Assembly (NCBI RefSeq): GCF_015752315.1
Contig: NZ_JADOVJ010000001.1
Location: 4,642,501 to 4,706,500, forward strand
Source: Nocardioides luteus
GTDB lineage: Bacteria > Actinomycetota > Actinomycetes > Propionibacteriales > Nocardioidaceae
DNA length: 64,000 bases
Direction of reading: 5' to 3'
Positions within the stretch are counted from its first letter, which is position 1; every line of letters begins with the position of its first letter. Below are positions 52,821 to 60,776 of this stretch, in pieces. A model generated the notes under the pieces. That model made no database searches, was not told the origin of the DNA, and worked only from the letters and a program-made list of their open reading frames with translations. Position numbers and translations under genes: made by a program.

Positions 52821-53909
52821 CTAGATGTCGACCAGCGACCCCAGACGGTCGCGATGGAGGCCGGGAAGGCCGTACGCGATCTGGTCGGCCTTGGCCCGCT
52901 TGAGGTAGAGGTGGGCGGGGTGCTCCCAGGTCATGCCGATGCCGCCGTGCAGCTGCACCGCCTCCTCGGCCGCGGTGACGGCGAGGTCACCGCAGTACGC
53001 GGCGGCGACATGGGTCGCGATCTCCGCCTCCTCGGCGTCGCCGAGAGCCAGCGCTCCGGCGGCGTAGCGCGCTGCGGCGCCGGCGCCCTCGACGCTGGTG
53101 TAGAGGTCGGCGAGCCGGTGCTTGAGCGCTTGGTAGCCACCGACGATCCGACCGAACTGGCGGCGCACCTTGAGGTAGTCCACCGTCGTGGTCAGGCACC
53201 ACTGGGCCACCCCGACCTGCTCGGAGGCCATCAGTGCGGCCCCGGCCAGCAGACCGGAACGTACGCCGTCGGCACCGTGCTCGGCGGCCACGACCACCTC
53301 GCCGGCGGCCGGGTCGAGACGTACGTCGGCGAGCTGGCGGGTCATGTCCAGCGAGCTCACGGGGGCGATCGTCGCCCGGTCCGCGGGGGCGGCCCGGACC
53401 TCGATGCCGGCAGAGGTCGCGACCGGCACCAGGAGGGTGTCGGCCTCGAGGGCACCGGCGACCGATCGCACCTCGGCCTCGCCTGCCTCCAGCGGCTGGA
53501 CGGTCGTGGCGGTCAGCGGCACGACCAGCGCCGCGGTGCGCTCTCCCGCCGCCAGGCCGCCCAGCAGCTCCACGCCCTTCTCGGTGGGTCCGGCGAGCAG
53601 GACCGAGGTCGCGACGACCGCGCTGGTCAGGAAGGGCACGGGGGCGACCGAGCGCCCCAGCTCCTCCAGGACCACGGCGGCCTCGCGGGCGGACGCGCCC
53701 GCGCCACCGTAGGACTCCGGGATCAGCAGCCCTGCGAGCCCGAGCTCGCCGGCGATCCCCTTCCACAGGACCGGGGTGAGCGAGCTGTCGCCGTCGTACG
53801 CCTTGACGACGTCGGCCGGGTCGCAGCGCTCGGCCAGGAACGACCGGACCGTGGCCCGCAGGTCGGCGTCGAGCTCGTTGTCGAGCAGTTCGACTTCGGG
53901 TCCGCTCAT
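52821..53909 (-). CDS. acyl-CoA dehydrogenase, small (beta-like) subunit type
   Basis: A 362-residue acyl-CoA dehydrogenase. The fold is clear (LAGLLIPESYGGAGASAREA, then LMASEQVGVAQWCLTTTVDY, RQFGRIVGGYQALKHRLAD, LHGGIGMTWEHPAHLYLKRA), but the FAD- and substrate-binding middle domain is short and diverged. This is typical of the partner subunit of actinobacterial alpha2-beta2 dehydrogenases such as FadE28-FadE29, in which the WEH Glu of one chain is catalytic. Its ATG overlaps the stop of the next dehydrogenase by 4 nt, as expected for such a pair. Last gene of the operon. Confidence 0.88.
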   Translation of the reverse strand: MSGPEVELLDNELDADLRATVRSFLAERCDPADVVKAYDGDSSLTPVLWKGIAGELGLAGLLIPESYGGAGASAREAAVVLEELGRSVAPVPFLTSAVVATSVLLAGPTEKGVELLGGLAAGERTAALVVPLTATTVQPLEAGEAEVRSVAGALEADTLLVPVATSAGIEVRAAPADRATIAPVSSLDMTRQLADVRLDPAAGEVVVAAEHGADGVRSGLLAGAALMASEQVGVAQWCLTTTVDYLKVRRQFGRIVGGYQALKHRLADLYTSVEGAGAAARYAAGALALGDAEEAEIATHVAAAYCGDLAVTAAEEAVQLHGGIGMTWEHPAHLYLKRAKADQIAYGLPGLHRDRLGSLVDI

Positions 53910-55093
53910 CGGGGGATCTCCTTCCAGGCCACGTCCTTGTCGACCCGGTGCTCCCCGGGGAGGCCGAGGACGCGCTCGGCCACGATGTTGCGCAGGATCT
54001 CCGAGGTGCCGCCCTCGATGGAGTTGCCCTTGGCGCGCAGGTAGCGGTAGACCGCGTCGCGACCGGCGAAGTCGACGTGCTCGGGCCGGACCATCGTCCA
54101 GCCCTCCCCGTCCTCGTAGCGAAGACCCTCCTCACCACGGAGCTCCAGGTCGAGCCCGGTGAGCTGCTGGTTGATCTTGGCGAACGTCAGCTTCATCGCC
54201 GACCCCTCCGGGCCGGGCTGGCCGACGGCCAGCTTCTGCCGCAGCCGCGCCCCGGTCAGCCGGGCCACCTCCGACTCGACCCACAGCTCGAGCAGCCGGT
54301 CGCGCAGCTCGGGGGCGTGGTTCTCCGGATGCGTACGCCACGACTCGGCGACCACGCCGAGCATCCCGCCCTCGCGAGGCATGGCGGCGCCACCGATGGC
54401 GACACGCTCGTTGTTGAGGGTGGCGTTGGCGACCTCCCAGCCCTGCCCGACCGCACCGAGCCGGTGCGCGTCGGGGATCCGGACGTCGGTGAGGAAGACC
54501 TCGTTGAACTCCGCCTCGCCGGTGATCTGGCGCAGCGGGCGCACCTCGACGCCGGGATCGTGCATGTCGCACAAGAAGTAGGTCAGACCGCGGTGCTTGG
54601 GGACGTCCGGGTCCGTGCGAGCGACCAGGATCGCGAAGTCCGCGTTGTGGGCACCCGAGGTCCACACCTTCTGCCCGTTGACGACCCACTCGTCGCCGTC
54701 GAGGACCGCCCGGGTCGCCAGCCCGGCCAGGTCGGAGCCGGCGCCGGGCTCGGAGAAGAGCTGACACCAGATCTCGTCGCCGCACCACAGCGGCTCCAGG
54801 AACCGAGCCTTCTGCTCAGGGGTGCCGTAGGCCAGGATCGTCGGCGCGGCCATGCCGAGCCCGATCCCGTTGCGCCGTGGGTTGTTGTCGGGAGCACCGG
54901 CGGCCTCGAAGAGGTCGTTCACCAGCGGCTGCAGGGCCCGGGAGACCCCGAGACCACCCTCGCCCTCGGGGAACGCGACCCAGGCCAGCCCGGCCCGGTA
55001 GCGGGCGTGCAGAAAGGCGCTCGGCTCGGTCGTCGCGACCGGGTGCGCTGCCAGGAACTCCTCGACCCGCCCCGTGATCTCCTCAGGAGTCAC
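53906..55093 (-). CDS. acyl-CoA dehydrogenase, large (alpha-like) subunit type
   Basis: A 395-residue FadE-type protein with a complete FAD domain: [67 protein letters not shown] and the C-terminal [20 protein letters not shown]. It probably pairs with the 52821 product as a heterotetramer (inference from overlap and from domain differences). The GTG start at 55093 overlaps the stop of the preceding dehydrogenase (GTGA). A longer in-frame form would run inside that gene and is not supported. Confidence 0.9.
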   Translation of the reverse strand: MTPEEITGRVEEFLAAHPVATTEPSAFLHARYRAGLAWVAFPEGEGGLGVSRALQPLVNDLFEAAGAPDNNPRRNGIGLGMAAPTILAYGTPEQKARFLEPLWCGDEIWCQLFSEPGAGSDLAGLATRAVLDGDEWVVNGQKVWTSGAHNADFAILVARTDPDVPKHRGLTYFLCDMHDPGVEVRPLRQITGEAEFNEVFLTDVRIPDAHRLGAVGQGWEVANATLNNERVAIGGAAMPREGGMLGVVAESWRTHPENHAPELRDRLLELWVESEVARLTGARLRQKLAVGQPGPEGSAMKLTFAKINQQLTGLDLELRGEEGLRYEDGEGWTMVRPEHVDFAGRDAVYRYLRAKGNSIEGGTSEILRNIVAERVLGLPGEHRVDKDVAWKEIPR

Positions 55094-56322
55094 TGTCGAC
55101 CCTCCCGTCGTGCGGCCTGCCGGCGCAGCTCCGCCTTGGCGAGGGCGTTCTTGTGCACCTCGTCGGGGCCGTCGGCGAAGCGGAGCGTGCGGATACCGGC
55201 GTACGCCTTGGCCAGCGGGAAGTCCTGCGAGAGGCCGCCGGCGCCGTGCGCCTGGATCGCCTTGTCGAGGATCCACTGGACGGTCGCCGGGGTGGCGATC
55301 TTGATCGCCTGGATCTCGGTGTGGGCGCCCTTGTTGCCGACCGTGTCCATCAGCCAGGCGGTCTTGAGGACGAGGAGCCGCAGCTGCTCGATCCGCACCC
55401 GCGACTCGGCGATCCAGTCCCGGATCACGCCCTGCTCGGAGAGGGGCTTGCCGAAGGCGACGCGGTCCTCGACCCGAGCGCACATCAGCTCGATCGCCCG
55501 CTCAGCGAGGCCGATGGAGCGCATGCAGTGGTGGATCCGGCCCGGGCCCAGGCGCGCCTGCGCGATGGCGAACCCCATGCCCTCGGTGCCGATGAGGTTG
55601 GCCGCGGGGACGCGTACGTCCTCGAAGATCAGCTCCGCGTGACCACCGTGGTCGTGGTCGTCGTAGCCGAAGACCTCCATACCGCGCTTGATGGTGAGGC
55701 CCGGGGTGTCACGCGGCACCAGGATCATCGACTGCTGCTTGTGGCGCTCGGCCGACGGGTCGGTCTTGCCCATCACGATGAAGATCTTGGCGTTCGGGTT
55801 CATCGCGCCGGTGATCCACCACTTGCGGCCGTTGAGGACGTACTCGTCGCCGTCGAGGGCGATCGAGGTCTCGATGTTGGTCGCGTCCGAGGAGGCGACG
55901 GCCGGCTCGGTCATCGCGAACGCGCTGCGGATCTGCCCGTCCAGCAGCGGCTCGAGCCACTCCTTCTTCTGCGCCTCGTCGCCGAAGTCGTGCAGCACCT
56001 CCATGTTGCCGGTGTCGGGGGCGGCGCAGTTGAAGGCGGCCGGCGCGAGGTGGCTGCGGCCGGTGATCTCGGCCAGCGGGGCGTACTGCAGGTTGGTCAG
56101 CCCCGCCCCGCCCTCACCGGGCAGGAAGAGGTTCCACAGGCCACGCTTGCGGGCCTCGGCCCGGATCTCGCCGAGGACCGGGACGCTGTCCCAGGCCCAC
56201 CTGTCCGGCAGTGCCGCGAGCTGCTCGTCGAAGACGGCCTCGTTGGGCTCGACGTACGTCTTCTGAAAGTCCCACACCGAGGCGACGAGCTCCTCGGTCC
56301 TGGCGTCGGGTTTGAAGTCCAT
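55090..56322 (-). CDS. ACAD10/11-type acyl-CoA dehydrogenase
   Basis: A 410-residue acyl-CoA dehydrogenase of the branch that includes the dehydrogenase part of human ACAD10 and ACAD11. Motifs are [60 protein letters not shown] and the characteristic [20 protein letters not shown]. In mammals these enzymes act with a kinase domain to turn 4-hydroxyacyl-CoA into a form that can enter beta-oxidation. Here the kinase-like gene lies immediately upstream (1-nt overlap, TGATG), with the HAD gene before it. Confidence 0.92.
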   Translation of the reverse strand: MDFKPDARTEELVASVWDFQKTYVEPNEAVFDEQLAALPDRWAWDSVPVLGEIRAEARKRGLWNLFLPGEGGAGLTNLQYAPLAEITGRSHLAPAAFNCAAPDTGNMEVLHDFGDEAQKKEWLEPLLDGQIRSAFAMTEPAVASSDATNIETSIALDGDEYVLNGRKWWITGAMNPNAKIFIVMGKTDPSAERHKQQSMILVPRDTPGLTIKRGMEVFGYDDHDHGGHAELIFEDVRVPAANLIGTEGMGFAIAQARLGPGRIHHCMRSIGLAERAIELMCARVEDRVAFGKPLSEQGVIRDWIAESRVRIEQLRLLVLKTAWLMDTVGNKGAHTEIQAIKIATPATVQWILDKAIQAHGAGGLSQDFPLAKAYAGIRTLRFADGPDEVHKNALAKAELRRQAARREGRQ

Positions 56323-57356
56323 CAGCTCTCCTTCATCGCGTTGATGCCCATGTCCAGGAGCGGGTGGATCCCGTCCCCGATCTTGTCGAAACCGGGCCCG
56401 ACGGTCTGGCCCTTGAGGTAGCGGTAGTGGATCCCCTCGAGGATCGCGGCGAGCTTGTACGCGGCCAGACCGAGGTAGAAGCCGAACTCGCTCAGGTCGC
56501 GCGGGCTGGCGGCGTCGTAGCGGGCGATGATCTCGTCCTCGGAGAGCCAGCCGGGTGCGTTGCTGACGTCGGTCACGGTGCCGTCGCCGGAGACCGAGGC
56601 CATCCGCTGGTAGGTGAGCAGGATCGCCAGGTCGGTGACCGGGTCGCCGAGCGTGGCCATCTCCCAGTCGACGACGGCCCTGATCCGGTCGGCCTCGTCG
56701 GTGAGGACGTTGTCGAGGCGGTAGTCGCCGTGCACGATCCCCGGCCCGGTCGAGGCCGCCTCGGCGGCGCCCACCCGAGCCTCCAACAGCGCGTGGAGCT
56801 CGTCGGCGGCGGGCAGGTCACGGGAGTAGGACGCCTCGAGCTGCTTCTTCCAGCGCCTGACCTGCCGCGACAGGAACCCGTCCGGGCGGCCGAACTCGCT
56901 CAGCCCGACCTTCGCCGGGTCGACCGCGTGCAGCGCGGCCATCACGTCGATGAGCTGCTCCGAGATCGCCCGGGTCCGCTCGGCGCCGAGCGGCTCGAGC
57001 TCGCGGGCGTAGCGGTAGGGCCGGCCGTCGACCTTCTCCATCACGTAGAACGGCGCGCCGAGCACGTCCTCGTCGTCGCAGAAGGCGAAGGTGTGCGGCA
57101 CCGGTACGTCGGTTTCACGCAGCGCGGTGATCACCGTGTGCTCGCGCTTCATGTCGTGGGCGGTGGCGAGCACGTGCCCCAGCGGCGGGCGCCGGACGAT
57201 CCACTCGTGGGTGCCGTCGGAGACGGCGTACGTCAGGTTGGACTTGCCCCCGGAGATGTGGGCGGCGCTCAGCTCGGCGCCGGCGCCGTCGACGTTCTGG
57301 GCGAACCACGGGCCGAGCCGGTCCAGATCGAGGCCGGGCAGAGATTCGGTCGTCAC
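56322..57356 (-). CDS. APH-like kinase (phosphotransferase family, ACAD10/11 N-terminal type)
   Basis: A 344-residue protein-kinase-like phosphotransferase. It has [20 protein letters not shown] (nucleotide-binding region), [13 protein letters not shown], Brenner motif [13 protein letters not shown] (catalytic Asp) and [20 protein letters not shown] (metal-binding). This matches the APH domain of human ACAD11/ACAD10 and the LvaA kinase of the Pseudomonas levulinate pathway, which phosphorylate 4-hydroxyacyl-CoA. It is not an aminoglycoside-resistance gene. The GTG start has GGAGGTG 6 nt upstream and overlaps the HAD stop (GTGA). Confidence 0.9.
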   Translation of the reverse strand: MTTESLPGLDLDRLGPWFAQNVDGAGAELSAAHISGGKSNLTYAVSDGTHEWIVRRPPLGHVLATAHDMKREHTVITALRETDVPVPHTFAFCDDEDVLGAPFYVMEKVDGRPYRYARELEPLGAERTRAISEQLIDVMAALHAVDPAKVGLSEFGRPDGFLSRQVRRWKKQLEASYSRDLPAADELHALLEARVGAAEAASTGPGIVHGDYRLDNVLTDEADRIRAVVDWEMATLGDPVTDLAILLTYQRMASVSGDGTVTDVSNAPGWLSEDEIIARYDAASPRDLSEFGFYLGLAAYKLAAILEGIHYRYLKGQTVGPGFDKIGDGIHPLLDMGINAMKES

Positions 57357-57988
57357 GCGGCACCTCCGAGTGCGGGAATCATGCGGGCGAGCGCTGCGCG
57401 GGTGCTCGTCGCGTCTGTATGGAGCAGTGCGTCGAGACCGACCGCCCGGGCGCCGAGCACGTTGGGCTCGGCGTCGTCGATGAAGAGGCACTCCTCGGCC
57501 CGGAGCCCGAGCCTGCTCAGGGTGCGTTCGAAGATCGGCGGCTCCGGCTTGCGCATCGCGACCTCCTCGGAGATCACCACGACCTCGAACAGCGCGTCGA
57601 CCTGCTTTCGCGGGTAGAAGTTGCCCCAGCTGTTGGAGAGCAGGGCGAGCCGGATGCCGGCGTCGCGGAGCTCCTCGGCCAGCGCGAACATCTCCGGGTT
57701 GGGCCGCATCCCGGCGAAGAGCCGGGACAGGACGCCTTCGGGATCGACGGGGCTGCCGTCGTACGTCTCCAGGCGGGCGGCCAGGAGTGTGTCGAACTCC
57801 TTGACCGAGAGCTCGCCGAGCTCGAGACGGTGGATCGGGGTACCGGCGTCGGCGTAGCGACCCAGCCACTCCTTGAGCACCGTCGTGAAGCTCTCCGGCT
57901 TGATGCCGTCGGCCTTCAGCCAGGCCCGGATCGAGTCGCCGATCGGCGTGGTCAGCACCCCGCCGTAGTCGAAGATGACAGCCTTCAT
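57353..57988 (-). CDS. HAD-family protein (ACAD10 HAD-domain type)
   Basis: A 211-residue haloacid-dehalogenase-fold protein. The nucleophile motif is VIFDYGGVL with Asp7; the second Asp of the usual DxD is Gly9, as in the HAD domain of human ACAD10. Other motifs are LALLSNSWGN, KPEPPIFERTL and CLFIDDAEPN. Loss of the second Asp often means weak or no phosphatase activity, so it may have a binding or regulatory role, or a different reaction. Its ATG overlaps the quinone oxidoreductase stop by 4 nt. Confidence 0.9.
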   Translation of the reverse strand: MKAVIFDYGGVLTTPIGDSIRAWLKADGIKPESFTTVLKEWLGRYADAGTPIHRLELGELSVKEFDTLLAARLETYDGSPVDPEGVLSRLFAGMRPNPEMFALAEELRDAGIRLALLSNSWGNFYPRKQVDALFEVVVISEEVAMRKPEPPIFERTLSRLGLRAEECLFIDDAEPNVLGARAVGLDALLHTDATSTRAALARMIPALGGAA

Positions 57989-58968
57989 GCGACGTACACG
58001 ACCCGTCCGACGGTGGTGCCGTCTGCAAGACGCTGTACGCCGTCGGCCACCTCGTCCAGCGGCAGCTCCTCGCTGACCAGCGGCTTGATCGAGCCCTCGG
58101 CCGCCATCCGGGTGAGCTCGGCGTGGCACTCCTTGACGAGCTCGGGGGCGAGCATGTTGTAGAGACCCCAGTGGAGCCCGACGATCGAGTAGTTCTTGAT
58201 CAGCGAGTGGTTGAGCGCGGCCTCCTGGATGCGGCCACCGGCGAAGCCGATGATCAGGATCCGGCCCTCGAAGGCGATGCACTTGGTGGAGCGGTCGTAG
58301 GTGTCGCCGCCGACCGGGTCGTAGATGACGTCGGCGCCCTTGCCGCCGGTGACCTCCTTGACCACCTTCACGAAGTCCTCGGTGTGGCGGTCGATGACGA
58401 CGTCCGCGCCGAGCTTCCTGGCGACCTCGGCCTTCTCCGGGCCGCCGACCACGCCGATCACCGTGGCTCCGGCGGCCTTGCCGAGCTGGATCGCGGCGCT
58501 GCCGACCCCGCCCGCGGCGGCGTGCACGAGCAGCGTCTCGCCGGGCTGGAGGTGGGCGCGACGGTGCAGCGCGAACCAGCCGGTCTGATAACCGATGTAG
58601 AGGCTCGACGCCTCGGCGTCGGTGAGCGCCTCGGGAGCAGGGAACGTCGTCGCCGCGTCCATCAGCGCGAGCTCTCCGAAGCCGCCGTAGGGCAGCGAGC
58701 CGCCACCGATCACGCGGTCACCGACCTGGAGGCCGTCGACGCCGTCGCCGAGCGCGACCACCTCGCCGCACAGCTCGACGCCGGCGGTGAACGGCAGCTC
58801 GGGCTTGACCTGGTAGAGACCCCGCGCCATCAGGACGTCGGGGAAGTTGGCCGGGCTGGCCAGCACCTTCACGACGAGCTGTCCGGCCCCGGGGGACGGG
58901 TCAGGCACCTCCTCGAGCCTCATCACGTCCTTCGGCTCACCGAGCTCGTTGATCCGCCACGCCTTCAT
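57985..58968 (-). CDS. NADPH:quinone oxidoreductase family (zinc-free MDR)
   Basis: A 327-residue medium-chain reductase with no structural-zinc cysteines. Motifs are ASPANFPDVLMARGLYQ, LPFTAGVELCGEVVALGDGV, VHAAAGGVGSAAIQLGKAAG (NADPH loop) and GADVIYDPVGGDTYDRSTKC. It could reduce an enoyl-CoA or quinone made in the pathway. The ATG at 58968 has GGGACAGG upstream and overlaps the SDR stop by 4 nt. Confidence 0.92.
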   Translation of the reverse strand: MKAWRINELGEPKDVMRLEEVPDPSPGAGQLVVKVLASPANFPDVLMARGLYQVKPELPFTAGVELCGEVVALGDGVDGLQVGDRVIGGGSLPYGGFGELALMDAATTFPAPEALTDAEASSLYIGYQTGWFALHRRAHLQPGETLLVHAAAGGVGSAAIQLGKAAGATVIGVVGGPEKAEVARKLGADVVIDRHTEDFVKVVKEVTGGKGADVIYDPVGGDTYDRSTKCIAFEGRILIIGFAGGRIQEAALNHSLIKNYSIVGLHWGLYNMLAPELVKECHAELTRMAAEGSIKPLVSEELPLDEVADGVQRLADGTTVGRVVYVA

Positions 58969-59741
58969 ACCTGTCCCTCCACGTGCTGCCAGAGTCGGTT
59001 CATCCCGCCGAGCCACTTGTCGGTCTGCGTCGCCCGCGCGGCGTAGTAGTCGCCCACCTCCGGGTGCGGGAGCACCAGGAAGCGGTCGTCGGTCGTCGCC
59101 TCCCAAGCGGCGTCGGCGACCTGCTCGGGGGTGAGTGCCACGTCTCGGCTGAGCAGGTCCTTCATCACGCCGGACCGCTCGAGCATCCCGGTCTGCACAC
59201 CCTGCGGGCAGATCGCCTGGACGACGATCCCGTGGTGGCGGTACGTCGCCGAGAGCCACTCCGCGAAGGCGACGGCGCCGTGCTTGGTCACGGTGTAGGT
59301 CGGCGCGCCGATCATCATCAGCAGCCCGGCTGCGCTCGCGGTCACCACGTAGCGGCCGGCCTTGCGCTCGACCCAGTCGGGGACGAGGAGCCGGGCCGCC
59401 CGGACGTGGGCCATCACGTTGACCTCGTGGGACGCCTGCCAGTCCTCCTCGGGACAGTCCAGGCCGATGCCGCGGTCGATGCCGGCATTTCCGTACCACG
59501 TGTCGATCTGGCCGAGGTGGTCCTTCGCCGCCTCGACCAGGCGGGCGACGCCCTCGACGGAGGCCGCGTCGCCGGCCACCGGATGGGCGCCGATCTCCTT
59601 CGCGGTCTCGGTGAGGCGTACGTCGTCGATGTCGTTGATCACCACGCGGACGCCCTCGGCGACAAGCCGGGCGGCCAGCGCTCGGCCGATGCCGCCCGCG
59701 GCGCCGGTGACGACGGCGGTGCTGTCGGGAGCGATCGGCAT
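58965..59741 (-). CDS. SDR-family oxidoreductase
   Basis: A 258-residue SDR with an intact active site: TGAAGGIG (12-19), NAG (WYGNAGIDRG), Ser in TASAAG, and Y149-T-V-T-K153. It is closely related to the SDR at 45583 by the liv operon, but that copy has lost the Lys. The likely job is oxidation or reduction of a hydroxyacyl or keto intermediate. The ATG lies one base inside the stop of the next SDR (TGATG). Confidence 0.92.
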   Translation of the reverse strand: MPIAPDSTAVVTGAAGGIGRALAARLVAEGVRVVINDIDDVRLTETAKEIGAHPVAGDAASVEGVARLVEAAKDHLGQIDTWYGNAGIDRGIGLDCPEEDWQASHEVNVMAHVRAARLLVPDWVERKAGRYVVTASAAGLLMMIGAPTYTVTKHGAVAFAEWLSATYRHHGIVVQAICPQGVQTGMLERSGVMKDLLSRDVALTPEQVADAAWEATTDDRFLVLPHPEVGDYYAARATQTDKWLGGMNRLWQHVEGQV

Positions 59742-60496
59742 CAGACGCGACCGCCGGCGAGGGTGAGGCCGCCGTCGACGGTGACGAGCTGGCCGGTCAT
59801 CCAGCCGGCGTCCTCGGAGAGGAGGAAGGAGGCGACGCCGGCGATGTCCTCGGGTACGCCGAGGCGCTTGAGCGGGTAGGCCGCCGAGACCTCGGCCTCG
59901 CGGCCCTCGTAGAGGAGCTCGGCGAACTTGGTCTTCACGACCGCCGGGAGGATCGCGTTGACGCGTACCTTCGGGCCGAGCTCGACCGAGAGCTCCTGGG
60001 TGATGTAGCTGAGCATCGCCTTGCTCGCGCCGTACGTCGCGATCAGGGGCGTCGGGGCCAGGCCGGCCACCGAGGAGATGTTGACGACCGCGCCGCCGTG
60101 CTCGGACATCCACTGCCGCCAGACCTGCTGGGTCCAGCCGATCGGCGAGAGGCAGTTGACCTCGACCGTCTTGCGGGCCGACTCGCGGTCCATGTCGATC
60201 AGGCCGCCGGCCTTCGGGTTGATACCCGCGTTGTTGACCAGCAGGTCCGCGCTGCCGAACGTGTCGATCGCCGCCTTGACGACCTCCTCCTGGTGGGCCG
60301 GGTCGTCGGCCTTGCCGGCGATGCCGAGGGCGACCTCCTTGCCGCCGAGCCCCTCGACGGCCTCCGCCAGCGCCTCGGGCTTGCGCGCCGTGATGACGAC
60401 CTTCGCGCCCTCCTCCACCAGCCGCTGGGCGATGCCCAGCCCGATGCCCCGGCTGGCCCCGGTGATGATCGCCGTACGTCCCTCGAACCTCGACAT
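59741..60496 (-). CDS. SDR-family oxidoreductase, first gene of the acyl-CoA operon
   Basis: A 251-residue classical SDR of the FabG/3-ketoacyl reductase style: ITGASRGIGLGIAQRL, NNAGINPKAG, ISSVAG, TYGASKAMLSYITQEL (Tyr and Lys intact) and GMTGQ-like GWMTGQLVTVDGGLTLAGG at the end. I chose the ATG at 60496, with GAGGG 7 nt upstream, over a TTG six bases earlier. It heads the eight-gene operon and lies just below a strong palindrome. Confidence 0.92.
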   Translation of the reverse strand: MSRFEGRTAIITGASRGIGLGIAQRLVEEGAKVVITARKPEALAEAVEGLGGKEVALGIAGKADDPAHQEEVVKAAIDTFGSADLLVNNAGINPKAGGLIDMDRESARKTVEVNCLSPIGWTQQVWRQWMSEHGGAVVNISSVAGLAPTPLIATYGASKAMLSYITQELSVELGPKVRVNAILPAVVKTKFAELLYEGREAEVSAAYPLKRLGVPEDIAGVASFLLSEDAGWMTGQLVTVDGGLTLAGGRV

Positions 60497-60523
60497 GCTC
60501 AATCCCTCGTATGCTCGGCTAAT

Positions 60524-60539
60524 CTAAGCGCTTGCTTAG
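60524..60539. promoter_or_regulatory. palindrome CTAAGCGCTTGCTTAG (candidate TetR-type operator)
   Basis: CTAAGC and GCTTAG arms around a 4-bp centre, 28-43 bp upstream of the first ATG of the acyl-CoA operon. The position suits repression of the promoter. Fatty-acid-degradation operons in Actinobacteria are often controlled by TetR proteins binding such sites. No TetR gene is in the window. Confidence 0.5.
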
Positions 60540-60609
60540 GTGGTGACAGCGGTCACTCTACGGGGTCGCCCAAGAACATGGAAGGTCGATGTCCAAGCAA
60601 TGCCGAGAA

Positions 60610-60669
60610 GTCGGCCGCGTCGGCCGAGGCGTCGCCCCGGTCGGCCGAAGCATCACGCGCGTCGGCCGA
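60610..60669. repeat. short GTCGGCCG repeats
   Basis: GTCGGCCG occurs at 60610, 60619, 60640 and 60661, with a diverged copy at 60631. On the other side of the long hairpin the related ACTCGGCCCG occurs twice (60736-60745 and 60758-60767). Together with the operator and the hairpin, these fill the 280-bp space 60497-60776, which holds no gene. Confidence 0.5.
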
Positions 60670-60689
60670 GCAGAAGCAACGCCGAAAAC

Positions 60690-60733
60690 GCAGTTGTGGG
60701 CGACGAAACTGTCGTTTCGTCGCCCACAACTGC
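60690..60733 (-). terminator. 20-bp perfect stem-loop (guaB3 terminator)
   Basis: GCAGTTGTGGGCGACGAAAC (60690-60709) pairs perfectly with its complement at 60714-60733 around a 4-nt loop. On the minus strand it is followed by GTTTTC and lies 43 bp after the guaB3 stop, so it should end guaB3 transcription before the acyl-CoA operon. The perfect 20-bp stem is longer than a normal terminator needs. Confidence 0.65.
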
Positions 60734-60776
60734 AGACTCGGCCCGCCAGAACGACCGACTCGGCCCGAGGTGATCG

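Noticed and set aside
56322..57356. Aminoglycoside phosphotransferase (resistance)
   Set aside because: The sequence matches the ACAD10/11 kinase branch and lies within an acyl-CoA operon.
60610..60669. GTCGGCCG units as a possible CRISPR array
   Set aside because: The units are 8 bp with uneven short spacing, far below CRISPR repeat and spacer sizes, and no cas gene is present.
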